Assembly (NCBI RefSeq): GCF_900324465.2
Contig: NC_046616.1
Span: 16,425,095 to 16,489,094 of the forward strand
Source of the DNA: Anabas testudineus
Taxonomy: Eukaryota; Chordata; Actinopteri; Anabantiformes; Anabantidae
Reading direction: 5' to 3'
DNA: 64,000 bases
The position numbers and the translations under genes are program-made. The notes beneath the pieces are model-generated. The model made no database searches and was not told where the DNA came from. It saw nothing but the letters and a program-made list of their open reading frames with translations. How positions within the stretch are numbered: position 1 is the first letter of the stretch; every line of letters starts with the position of its first letter. This document shows, one piece after another, positions 27,436 through 38,336 of the stretch.

Positions 27436-30400
27436 TCAGCAGTCGATATTAATGCTGGACAACAGCTCCTCCAAGGCCTCCAGTTTCTGATTGGCCTCCT
27501 CAATCGCGCTGTAAGTCTGCACATTGCTGGCAATGTGGTAGCGGATGTCATCCACCAGGGGCACAGAGTCTGTCTCCTGTCGCTCCTCCAATGATGCAGC
27601 GTCCTCTTTGATCATCTCAGCAAACTCAGCCTGCTCCACCAGCTGGAACAGACAGGTACGACAGGTACACGGCAGGTACACAGGTGTAAATTTTAATTTT
27701 TAAAATTCAGACAGCAGCATATTTGTATGTATTTCCAATTTAACTCTTGTAATTAAAATCGTATTCTTCAAACAAAGAAATAAATAAATGATAAACAAAC
27801 AGCAAGAATTACTTCATTATCTAAACTGTGACATGCAAGAATTAAAAGATTCTGGTTAAGACACATAAATGGCTATAAACTATAAACTACAATTAAACAT
27901 TTGAATTAAATGTTTCTATTTGAGGTAGACCACCCTGCGTCTTCCTAAATAATATCCCAAACAGTATACAGTATCTTACTAACCTCAACACAATCACAGA
28001 GCAAAAGACCTTTCTAAACCTTTCCATTGCACACCATTCAACCTAGCTGGTGGTCTGCCCAAACCCTCTCCAACTAACCAGACATAACATAGCCTCCTCC
28101 AGTGTCAACACAAAGAAACAGACACCCACCCGCTCAATAATCTTGGCCATGAACTCTGTGCACTGATCCTCCAGCCGAGAGAGACGGAAAAGCTTGGCCG
28201 TCTTCCACATCTGAAGAACATTATCTTCACATATAGTCTTAGCAAGCGTCTTCCCACACAAGCGCTTGAGTCCTGGCAGCAGATACATGTCGGCCACGCA
28301 CAGCACGTCAAACACGTTCTCCATCATTAGCTGGACATGAGGAACAGCCATTAGTTGTCAAACAATAATGACCTCTGCATTGCTAATACACAAATCCTCA
28401 AAACTAAACGTTCTGTCAGAAATTGTGCTAACCTCTGCGGAATCAGTGTAGATGTAATACATGACGTGGATGAAGATTTCATAGGTAATATTGTGCAAAG
28501 TAATCACTGGGATGCTGGGGTGGGACTGCAGCTGCTCTCCCTCACTGAAGTGGTCCTCCAGTAAAGCCTTAAAGTAATCACTACGTCCGCAGAAAAAAGC
28601 CTGGAGACACACACATATAGCAGAAAATTAATTCATTTTAGTGAAAGCTTCTGAGCGGGACCTAAGAGTCTGAAGAATGTGGTGTGACCCTTGTAGTTTG
28701 TACCTTATGACATAAAAAATTGTAGCCCTCCACTCTGAAGCAGATGTCGGGATAAGTAGGAAAGCAGTTAACTCTGTTAAAGGGAAGTTCTCCAAACCCA
28801 ACCTGGGAAGAATCAACAACATCATTCAGTCTGCAGCTACAGTGTGTTTAACCCGGTTTGTTTTTTGGTTGTCCTATCGTGTTCTTACTCTTAGTTCGGT
28901 GGGCAGAGCACAGTCGGCTAATTGAGCCATGTCCTCCTGAATTTGACAACTCGGAGACTCCAGGCTGAGAACTTTCACACAGATTCCCGGCTTGTTGGAC
29001 ACTTTGACAGGAAGACGGAAAAGAGACAGAGAGATTTCAGTCATGACGAAAACCATCAAAGTTGGTCCAGATTTAATGTGCTGCAGATTTTTGAAAAGGC
29101 TCTGTGACATGAGAAGAGTGTAGAAGTGAACCACTGTCTTACCGAATTCATACACATGTTTGCATTTATTCTCCAGCTCTTCTATGACATCTGCCATCTT
29201 ACACTGCTTAGCGAGTCGTCTGCAGTCCTCCACGAGGCTTACATCAATATCCATTCGCCCTGTAACGACCATAGTTACAATCACAGCTTTTTACTTGATT
29301 CATTTTTTTCATAGACTGGACGAGTACGAGCAAAGTGTTTGTTTGTTTTTTGCAATTTTACATTTAGTACAATTCTTCTTTCTCCTTCAGTGATAAAGTT
29401 AAAACGGTTTTCTAAATGGTTTGTTAAACTTTGTCAAAATTAATGTAAGTCTGTCTTATTGGTGGTTTTACAAAAGGTTTTTAAGCTTGCTTAATGTCAC
29501 TTTTTTTGTTGTTTTTCAATGTGATGATAAAATGGAACAAACAAATGGGCACTTTGTAGTTAATTAGGTATGGTAAATGTTTGTTATTCATGCAGATAGT
29601 GTTGAAATCTAAGTGTGATGATAGAAGCTCTTACCTGTATAGAAATATTGCAGGATGGCTCCAAAGGCTGCAGGGTTGATCTGAAATCAAAGGATACAGG
29701 TAGCTAAAAATGAAAGTATCACACTTTATCAACACACGTGACAATGTCATAACTATACACAACAGCAACTTATGTACCAAAGGGTGTTTGAGGGTGATCA
29801 AGTTCTTCCATTTCCACTTGGTCTCAAACATTTCAGTGAAGTACTCCGAGCGTGAGCTGAGGACACATCGGTGAGCTGGAAATGTTTGACCATGAACCAG
29901 AAACTTGATGTCACTGTATTGACCCTGCTCCAGTAACCTGAAGCAAAAACACACAAATGTTTCCTTTGGATTAGACGAACAACTTGTATGGAGGTGGCCC
30001 CGCATGTTTCCAGTAGAAACTACTGTACCAGCTGACGAAAAAAACAGCAGAGACGCTGGATAACTGTAATGAATAACTATCAGGCACGAGAGACTTACAT
30101 GTGCAGAAAGTAGTTAAAATCATCCCGCTGCATGGCACGCACACTGACGCACTTATAGTCTTTGAGCAGTCGTCGAACAGTGTCGTTTAGGGAGCCATAC
30201 ATACACCTCTCGCCATCAAACGTGTTGGCTTCACACTTGGCACCTGATAGCAAAGCAAAGAAAAATAAATCTGAAAAAAGCAGTTAACTCTGTGAAAATA
30301 TAATGAGACAAGACTGCTGAATGATAGTGCACCAGTTAGAGTTTTAATGTGTCTGTGGTTAAGTTCAGCATAGAAATCAAATTTCAGCCTTACCACTGGA

Positions 30401-31511
30401 CAACAGGTACTGGACCAGCTCCTCGTGACCACAGAGGCAGGCGTAATACCTGAAGAGCAAGTAAACATCAGTTCACATTTCAAAAGGTAAAAGTAATGGT
30501 GCTGTGTAAGATTCAGAGAAATACTGACAAAGTACTTACAAAGGAGTACTGTCCCATTTATCTCTTACATTGAGGTCCACATCTCTTTGTTCAACAAGGT
30601 ATCTAAGAGAGAGAAGAAATCAGTGGTTAGTGATGAACTGCAGTCTACACATTAACAAATTAAAATATATACAAAAGTCAAATGACGTGGGGAAGTTAAA
30701 TTGATGCGCCTCATGACAAAAGCAAACACTTGCACATATTTTGAATCTGTTGCATGATTCACTATAAAACGAGGGAGAAACACGATTTGGATCTGCTTCG
30801 CTGCCTCTGGGCCTGGACAGCTTGCTTTGTTGGAGGGGAGCATGAATTTCCTAGATTCCAGGTTTCTCACAGGATACCGTCAGGATGGGTGTGAGATGTG
30901 TATGAGAACCTTTATAGGCGTTTAAGTTAGAGGACTTATTAGAAACTCAGTGCTCACCACAGAGCTTAACCCAAAACTGTGGAGGGACCTCAAGAGTCAT
31001 TCACACTAGACGTACTAGTGTTAGAGTCAGTTCAGTGAGGAGGGATGATCCAGACTGGACTATTTCATGGATATGAACAAATCAGCCCTGCTACATCCTG
31101 CAGAGCTGCAGAAAAGCAAAGTGTCCCAGCTCAGTCAAAGTGTGGGTTTAGCTCTACAGCTCTTAACTTCACCATCGCGTTGGGCGCCGACAGCTCGTTT
31201 GCATCTGGAAACTGGGAAGCTGCCGTGCAAACACAAGGTAAAGTTACCTGCGCGGTCGTCGAGGTTAATGTTAGCACCCTAGTGTTTCCCTTAGCTGCAT
31301 CACTGCAGGCCAACACAGGGAGGCTGGTGTTTGGTGGGACGGGGCTAGAATTAGGAGCTGGGAAGGCTACTGTAAAGTACATTTAATTAGATTTCAGCAC
31401 ATCTGCGATGACAACCGAGCCAGAGTCCCGTCCCCCGAGCAGCTGGTGGACTCACCTAACTCTACAGACGTCGCCCTTTCTGCAGCTGCTAAACAAATCG
31501 CACACATCCAT
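27436..31511 (-). CDS. abtb1: Ankyrin repeat and BTB/POZ domain-containing protein 1
   Basis: ABTB1 (BPOZ) is a cytoplasmic BTB protein; BTB folds commonly act as dimers and cullin-3 adaptors. Twelve coding exons (minus order): 31511-31456, 30602-30540, 30449-30394, 30243-30099, 29937-29778, 29680-29635, 29259-29143, 29001-28889, 28802-28704, 28600-28433, 28330-28130, 27642-27436. They sum to 1431 bp, 476 aa, against about 478 in human. The order is N-terminal ankyrin repeats (MDVCDLFSSCRKGDV, then YYACLCGHEELVQYLL), BTB1 (LVHGQTFPAHRCVLSSRSEY), BTB2 (FLCHKAFFCGRSDYFKALL, VADMYLLPGLKRLCGK) and a conserved end ETDSVPLVDDIRYHIAS with C-terminal INIDC. All phases agree and no break is seen. The first exon is short (56 coding bp) and is followed by an intron of about 850 bp. 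Confidence 0.97.
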
Positions 31512-31699
31512 GACGCCCTCGGTGTTTTTTGTCCTCTGTGATGCATTGAGACGGCCTGTCTGCAGGACAGGTGACAGGTGAGCAGCGACTTGGTGAATCT
31601 GTCGATCGGTCCACGCAGAGAAAGTTGTTTGCCTGTTTGTTTTGCACTGTTGTTGACAAGCTGGTCGCGTCCTCTGTTTTGGTCGAAGAGGATCCGGCA

Positions 31700-31972
31700 G
31701 TCACGTGACCACGGCGTCCCCTTCACGTGTTGAACGGAATATAGGTGAACGCAGCACGCTTCACGAGACAGCGGATGTTTATTACCCGTCATCCACCGTG
31801 AGTTGCATACACCGTTTTGTTTTACGTCATATTAATATTAATTGAACAAACCGTATTTTACTACAAGTTGTCTACGTTATTATTCACACACATTACCCGA
31901 ATGAGTAGTATGGAACATTTTCTGTTAATGACCACATAACCCCGAAAATCGGAGCCAAATGCGGGTCACGTG
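31700..31972. promoter_or_regulatory. Cluster of three CACGTG E-boxes upstream of abtb1
   Basis: A perfect 10-base palindrome GTCACGTGAC lies at 31700-31709, 190 bases upstream of the abtb1 start codon. Further CACGTG cores lie at 31724-31729 and 31967-31972. GTCACGTGAC is the textbook CLEAR element bound by MiT/TFE factors, and CACGTG is also used by USF and MYC/MAX. The cluster is seen directly; its function is inferred. Confidence 0.6.
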
Positions 31973-34279
31973 AATGCAGCATACGTTATTTGTTTAACAA
32001 TATTTTTTTGCCTTGAAAATTATTGAGTTTTTATTTTATACTTTGATTCCCTTAAAAAAACGAATATGTATCTCCCATTGTCACTTAAAGTTTTTTTGTC
32101 CTTTGGTTTCCTTAAAGTTTTCCACATAAAAAAAACTGTTCCTGTCATGGATGGAAACTGTTTTGGCTTCAGGACAGACTCACTGCCCCTGGCTCCAATC
32201 ATCATCTGACTAAACAAACCTTGCAACAGGACATATAAAGTCTTATATGAAGACATTCTATTTAATATAAGTTCAATGTACCTCGTTAAATAAATGAACT
32301 GCAACATGTGTATTAATGGTTTTGTAGGCTCATAACAAAATGTTAAACAATATAATATAAAAAATAGGTTTGGAAAAAATGTTCTACTCATGCTTCCAGT
32401 TGCAGTGTGACAGGCTGCCATTTTAGTAAGGTGATCTAAAGTTTTTCTAATTTTTCCTGCAAACACTGTGAGAATCCATGTGAAACATATTCATTGTTAT
32501 AATATATAGGTGCCACGTCTTTCGACTGTGGGAGGAAGGAGGAGTTCCATCCTTGAGGCACGTGCTTTAAAAATGTTTTGGTCTTTTTTATGGAATAAAC
32601 CTTTTACGTTGGGAGACATTTCTAAATTCCAAGCATTCCTTCTAATTATTTGCACACATGGCGCCAAGCTAAGCATCAAGAAAGTCTGTCTTAGTCGGTC
32701 TTATCTCAAATGTTTCACGCCATTTCTGTCAGAGAGTGGGGTAAATTACAGTGTTCTCTGTTCCTGTGACAGCTCTGTTAAGTGATGCTCACTGGGTATT
32801 AACAACACCTCAGGAAGGAGGAGGAGCCCTGCTTTCGACCTCAGCAGGGTAGTGGTTGCTTACTGCAGGGAGGTGCCTATACTGAAGAAGTTACAGTCTA
32901 TCCACAAGTGAATAAATGTACAGCCGTCATGGGCTAGAAACTGAATTCTGTTTTGCTGATCGTCCATCATGTGTTCTCCATGCATACCAGTACTATTAGA
33001 AGTATACATCAATGTAAAATACGTATGTAAAAGTGTACATTTTCTTACTGGCAGAAGTCTCTCTCAGCTTGTTGTTTTGCCATGAACAAAATCTACGAAA
33101 ATAATTTCATGACTTAGGTATGTTAATATACACATGCTTGTCATGCTTGTACTATAGATGTGTGCTAGTGTGAATTCCTGTCCTGCCAGCTACAGAACAT
33201 AGTGTTGGATTGGCATTCAGCCCATGTCCCTCAGGCACACTGCACTAAAATCATCATTAATCTCTTTAACTTCCGCTTTACATTTCCACAGTAACCTGTT
33301 GATGCTGAAAAAAATGGCAAAACATCAGTGGCACACTGTAAACCTGCACTGAAACATAGTTATCTGTATCTGTTTTCTTATCGGAGCAGGAATTAGTGAG
33401 CAATTGGTGTCAAGAGTGAGAGAGGATGAGTTTAAAAATAAACAAAGTCAGACTGAGTGAGAGGACAGACTAGTTTGTTATTTATTGTTATGTCTGTAGC
33501 GTCATTTTCACTGTTAACTTCTCAGTGTGATGTTATCAGGTTGGAAAAAAAAAAGAAAACCTAAAAACAAATCACAAAGGCTACAGTATTTTTGTAAATA
33601 TTGTCAACTTTGTGAAAGTTTCCTGACAGACATGGTTAGAAATGGTACATGGGCTGTACTTGCTATCGGACAGTTTCCCTTTCATTTTCCCATTCTAATA
33701 ACCACTCAAGCACACCAATCAATAAGATTTTCCCAAAGCAAGTGTATTACACAGGTTTTTATGATATGTGGGTTGTCTAGATAATCTGAACAGTCTGTCT
33801 ATCATTGATTATTGGTTTAAGCTGTTTGTGTGGCCTTCCGTCTTCATGAAAAAATTAAATCAGTATAAATCACTTGAAACTCAGCTAATAGTTACTTGGC
33901 CTTTCGCCATCTGATGTTTTAAAAAGAGCTACTGTAGTTTCATTTGGACACAAAGCCAATTTAAATGCCTGTTGTGACTACATACACTCAGGAATAATTT
34001 TTAATTTTTTAATTTTTTATTTTTTTTATTTGACTTGATGACTTACTTCATCGCAGTACCGACTTTGATTCTAATTATCTGTGGACCCAGTGCTTATCTC
34101 AAGAAAATCATTTCATGCATTGTTCAAATGCATCAGACCCAAAGCTGCAGGGCAGGTACAAGCATAACAAGAGCAACAATGCAATCCTTACAGTGGGGTA
34201 GGGGGGAGAAACTGTCAAACGGGTTTACCCACATTTAGGAGTCACATAACTTCACTATCATTCCACACCCACTCCTGCC
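31973..34279. other. Intergenic region between divergent abtb1 and keratin
   Basis: No coding exon is seen. A scrap at about 32513-32546 (CTTTCGACTGTGGGAGGAAG) matches an internal block of the widespread fish repeat also found at 22.3-22.5 kb. The rest is AT-rich unique-looking sequence with T-rich runs near 34000. Confidence 0.5.
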
Positions 34280-34286
34280 TATAAAA
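34280..34286 (+). promoter_or_regulatory. TATA box of the keratin gene
   Basis: TATAAAA lies 93 bases upstream of the keratin start codon, placing transcription start at about 34310 and giving a short 5' leader. An AGATAAGAG GATA-type word follows at about 34298. Strong TATA promoters are usual for keratin genes. Confidence 0.8.
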
Positions 34287-34378
34287 TAGTACCCAGAAGA
34301 TAAGAGATGCACAGCAGAGCTTAACCAGTGCCTGACCTCTGCAACATCAGCAGTGAAAACTCTAATTACAGCACCACT

Positions 34379-37045
34379 ATGAGTCTAAAGAGGAAGCCCA
34401 TCCACCAGCAGAGACTGCATGTGTCCTCGAGAAACTTCAGCAGCCTTTCCATGGGGGCCTACTCCATCCCTAAGATCAGCACTGGGATTTCCCAAGGGGC
34501 CCCAGTTACACCTGTGACGATCAACAGGAGCCTGCTCGCCCCACTGAAAATAGACATCGATCCTGCGGTGCAAGCTGTTCGCACCCAGGAGAAGGAGCAG
34601 ATAAAGAGTCTCAACAACCGCTTCGCCTCATTCATTGAAAAGGTAGGGACCATCACTAAATGTTTTGCTAATGAATGTTGAGTGTCACTTTGATTTATTC
34701 TGATAATTCATTTACATGATGTTTGTTATGTGAATGTTTAAAGCTCAAAAAGCTTCATTTAAAGATATGTTTGGATTAGTTTATACTTCCTCCTTCATAG
34801 GTCAGATTCCTGGAACAGCAGAACAAAATGTTGGAAACCAAGTGGAAGCTGCTTCAGGAACAGACTGCCACCGCCAACAACACCGAGCCCATGCTGAAGT
34901 CCTACATCGCCAAACTGCAAAAACAGCTGGACCTCCTCAACAATGACAAGCAAAAACTTGACATGGAGAAGGATTTCATGCACAAAAACGTGGCGAACTA
35001 CCAGACAAAGTAAGATATTTTTTTATGAGAGAAAATGAAGTTGTGGTGAGCAGTTTAGATGTGTGGTGAGTAGTTGCATGCTGACAGAATCTGCATGAGT
35101 AACCTGATATTTGTGTGCTATTTTAGGTATGAGCAAGAGAGCAACAAGAGGAATAATGCAGAGATGGAGTTTGTCATGCTCAAAAAGGTACACTATGCTA
35201 TATTTATCTATCTCAGTACACGTTAAAGTGATGAATGATGTGTTCTGTAAAGGAAAGATAAACAAAAACTAATTAATTTCCTATTACAGTGTTATAAGAA
35301 ATATCTCCACCAATAAAAAACTATAAAATCATTGTTGTGCCCATTGAGGAATGTTCAATTTTTACTGTATGTCTACAGGACGTGGACATAGGCTATCTGT
35401 CCAAGATGAATCTACATGACATGGTGTCTGCTCTCAGCAGTGAAATCATGTTTTTCAGGGCTGTTTATGATGAGGTACAATCAAATAATGAAAAACAAAA
35501 CAACTAAAACTACAGTATGTGTGATTGTGTTGTATTCTGGATTTAGTCTTCTTACTGTAGCTGTTTGTTTTGCTTTATAAAAGGAGATCCGTGAGATGCA
35601 GGAGAGCCTGAAGGAGACATCTGTGGTATTGCAGATGGACAACTCCCGTGGCCTGAACATGGATCATGTCATAGCTGAGGTTAAGGCCCAGTATGAGGAG
35701 ATCGCTGCCCACAGCCGCAAAGAAGTTGAAAACTCGTACAAGACCAAGGTGAAGAACATAGATGATGCACTTTGAATACTTACATATCACTGCACCTGTA
35801 AAGGTAGATTTCCTGTTAAGCTAGAAAAACAAACCTGTTTCATGGTTAGTTAGAGCTCATGAATCAACGTTTTTCTCAGGAGCCACTCTTGCCAAACCTG
35901 ATAATTAATGATCTTACACGTTTATTCCTGTTTGACGTTTGCCGGCACCAGTTCAACCAGATGGCTGCCAACGCTGACCAGTATGCTAATGAGCTGCGTA
36001 CAACAAAGGGAGAAATATCTGGGCTCACACGAACAATCAATCACCTTCGGAATGAGATCGAGATCGCACAAGTGCAGGTGAGTCAAAGACTGACAACTTG
36101 TCCAATGTTTTTAAAGTAAAAGATATCCTACAAATTGTTTTTGTAGAGGGTTGTGTGCCCAGCCGGCATGCTTATGACATACTTACAGTATAACCATTCC
36201 TAATTATTGCTATCAATCAGGTTATCCAGTAGTCTCTAACTGTTTTGGTCTAGATGTTACCACACGTCAAGCCAACAAAATCCCATTTAACACAGTGGAA
36301 TAGTAAGAGAATATCTGGCCCTCTGTCTCAAAGAAGTGGTTAATAGGTTTGGATCTCATTGTGTGCTCACACCATTTATCTTTGCACTTTTCTTTAGCGT
36401 GGGAATTTTGAAGCCAAGGTAGCTCAAGCAGAACAGTCTGGGGTGGAGGCCGTGCAAGATGCTAAGGCTCGAATCGGGGATCTGGAGAAAGCTCTGCAGA
36501 GGGCCAAGCAGGGCATGGCACGCCAGATCAGAGAGTACCAGGAGCTGATGAATGTGAAGCTGGCCCTGGACATAGAGATCTCCACCTATAAGAAACTGCT
36601 GGAGGGAGAGGAGGAAAGGTGAGTGGTATGGATGGGCTAATTAAAGAGCTTTAAATAGCTTTTGTCAGTTTAGCATTGCACTTGTGCAGTTTTACTCCCC
36701 AAAACCTAAAGGGAGATTGGTAATATCCCCCTAAACAATGTCAATGATTAAAGTGTGTTTCCCACTTTCTCCCTGACAGACTTGGACAGGGATCTCTAGT
36801 CAATATCAAAATGGTGCCCATGAAATGTAAGTAAGTGAAGAGGGCATTATTATCAGAATGATTACAAGCATCCTGCCCTGTTTGTGTATCTAACTTTTAA
36901 ATCACCTTTATTTCCAACAGCTGTCCAGGTTGAAAACCATAACACCCACACACAGCGAAAGCCAGGTCCAGTTTTCATCAAGACAGTGGAGACCCAGGAC
37001 ACATTGTACAGCCAAGACAGAAAAGACACTGCAGATAGAATGTAG
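34379..37045 (+). CDS. Type II keratin (simple-epithelial K8-like)
   Basis: Type II keratins pair with type I keratins to build epithelial intermediate filaments. Nine coding exons: 34379-34642, 34801-35009, 35127-35187, 35379-35474, 35584-35748, 35952-36077, 36398-36618, 36780-36826, 36921-37045. They total 1314 bp, 437 aa. The head is about 70 residues and lacks long glycine-rich repeats. The rod opens with the helix-initiation motif ([20 protein letters not shown], from residue 78) and closes with the helix-termination motif (about 353-381: [17 protein letters not shown], then [12 protein letters not shown]). The tail is about 56 residues and polar. LEQQNK and the [10 protein letters not shown] ending mark type II. 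Exon lengths follow the standard keratin pattern. Only one keratin is in the window, so the orthologue number cannot be assigned. Type II keratins and CERS5 also share human 12q13. Confidence 0.95.
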
Positions 37046-37214
37046 AATTAATCTACTACCTTGTTAAATGGCTACCTACTGTACCTATCTACACCATCTC
37101 ACTTAATCTCTGACCTACAATAAGACATCTGTACCAATAAGCTAAATGTGTGTGTTATTTGTTTCTTTGACTTCTTGTATTTGAGTTGACTTTATGACCA
37201 GTTTTTGTGTTTAA

Positions 37215-37220
37215 AATAAA
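37215..37220 (+). terminator. Keratin poly(A) signal
   Basis: AATAAA 170 bases after the keratin stop, the first good hexamer. Confidence 0.8.
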
Positions 37221-38082
37221 TATGAACTTTACTGCATGATCATCTGTGTCCTGTATATCAGTATACGACAACAAATTCAAATTTTTAAAGAATGCAGCTT
37301 CATGAAGGGAACAAAAAAAGTTCCTGTCTTTTTGTTTGCATGTAAATAAGATCTGTGAAAAAAAACCTTTTGGTACAACTGTCCAATTGGAGTCAGTGAT
37401 GAACTATTTCGATTGTGATGGTCAAAATCTCAAAGTTTAAAGTCACAGTCGGGCCTCACATAGATCACAGACTACTGCAGAACAAACTCAGGATTTTGGT
37501 CTATCATTCACTCTTGTTTAGATGTACAGCACATTAATTCACATGTCTGTTATCGTTTCCAATACTGGAACATGTCCACAGATCGTTTTACTTAAGGTGA
37601 CACAGAAATAGTAGTTTGTAGAAATAGTACAATGTAAGCACAATGTAAATGTAAATGTAAAGGTTACTAAAGATGTATAAACATTACCAGGTAAATGTAC
37701 TTAAAGCACAGACAAAGTATAGAAAAGTGCTCCTGTTGACATAAAAACATCTTTGAAATACTAAAAGTACTGGTCATGCAGAGTAGTTTCAGAATAGACC
37801 TAAATATCATATTAGATCACTTTAATACTGCAGCTGGTAAACGTGGCATTAATTATTACTTTTTATAGAACCGCATGTGCTGTAGGTTAATTGATCATAA
37901 TAATGTAATTGCTAGTTTGCTTCATCAATCTGGATCTGTAGTAACTAAGTAACTGTGGAAAAACTGGAGTAAAAGGTTCAACGTATTCCCGTGTGAAATA
38001 CAGTGGAGTAAAGTAAGAAAAGGATAAAGTACTTTCCTTTACGCCTGTGAGGCAGCGTCCGGGGTTTAATATCACAGCTCGT
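37221..38082. other. Short intergenic spacer between keratin and NLR genes
   Basis: About 860 AT-rich bases with no coding frame or recognised repeat. Imperfect AATGTAA-type short repeats occur near 37630-37660. Confidence 0.5.
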
Positions 38083-38142
38083 ACTTCCTGTTTCGCGCCT
38101 TCCCGGAAGAACTCCACAACAAAAAAACACGTCGTCTGCTCT
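38083..38142 (+). promoter_or_regulatory. Candidate NLR core promoter and non-coding exon 1
   Basis: A local GC-richer patch holds ACTTCCTG (ETS-like, 38083-38090), TTTCGCGCC (E2F-like, 38091-38099) and TTCCCGGAA (38100-38108). The last fits the STAT/GAS pattern TTCNNNGAA. A strong splice donor, CT|GTAAGT, follows at 38142/38143. The acceptor TCGTCAG|T at 38325/38326 would join this exon to the NACHT exon with no ATG in between. No TATA box is seen. The transcript structure is inferred. Confidence 0.5.
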
Positions 38143-38336
38143 GTAAGTGAAGTTTTGTCTTGATGACACTTCAAAGCTGTTATGACAGTGATAATTACAT
38201 AGTACTACACTGCAGACGTGGCGTAGACAGCAGTAAAGTTCATTGCGCTGTATTTGATTTGCATGAATGACATGTTCTCTCGCTAAAGCCTAGTTTTAAT
38301 TGTAAGTAACATTTTCTGTCGTCAGTGTTCAACAGA

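Noticed and set aside
31045-31386. 113-codon plus-strand frame over the abtb1 first intron
   Set aside because: It lies opposite an intron and CpG-richer 5' region, which lengthens open frames; no similarity to a known protein.
32510-32785. 91-codon plus-strand frame downstream of a repeat scrap
   Set aside because: It starts in the fish repeat fragment and has no protein resemblance.
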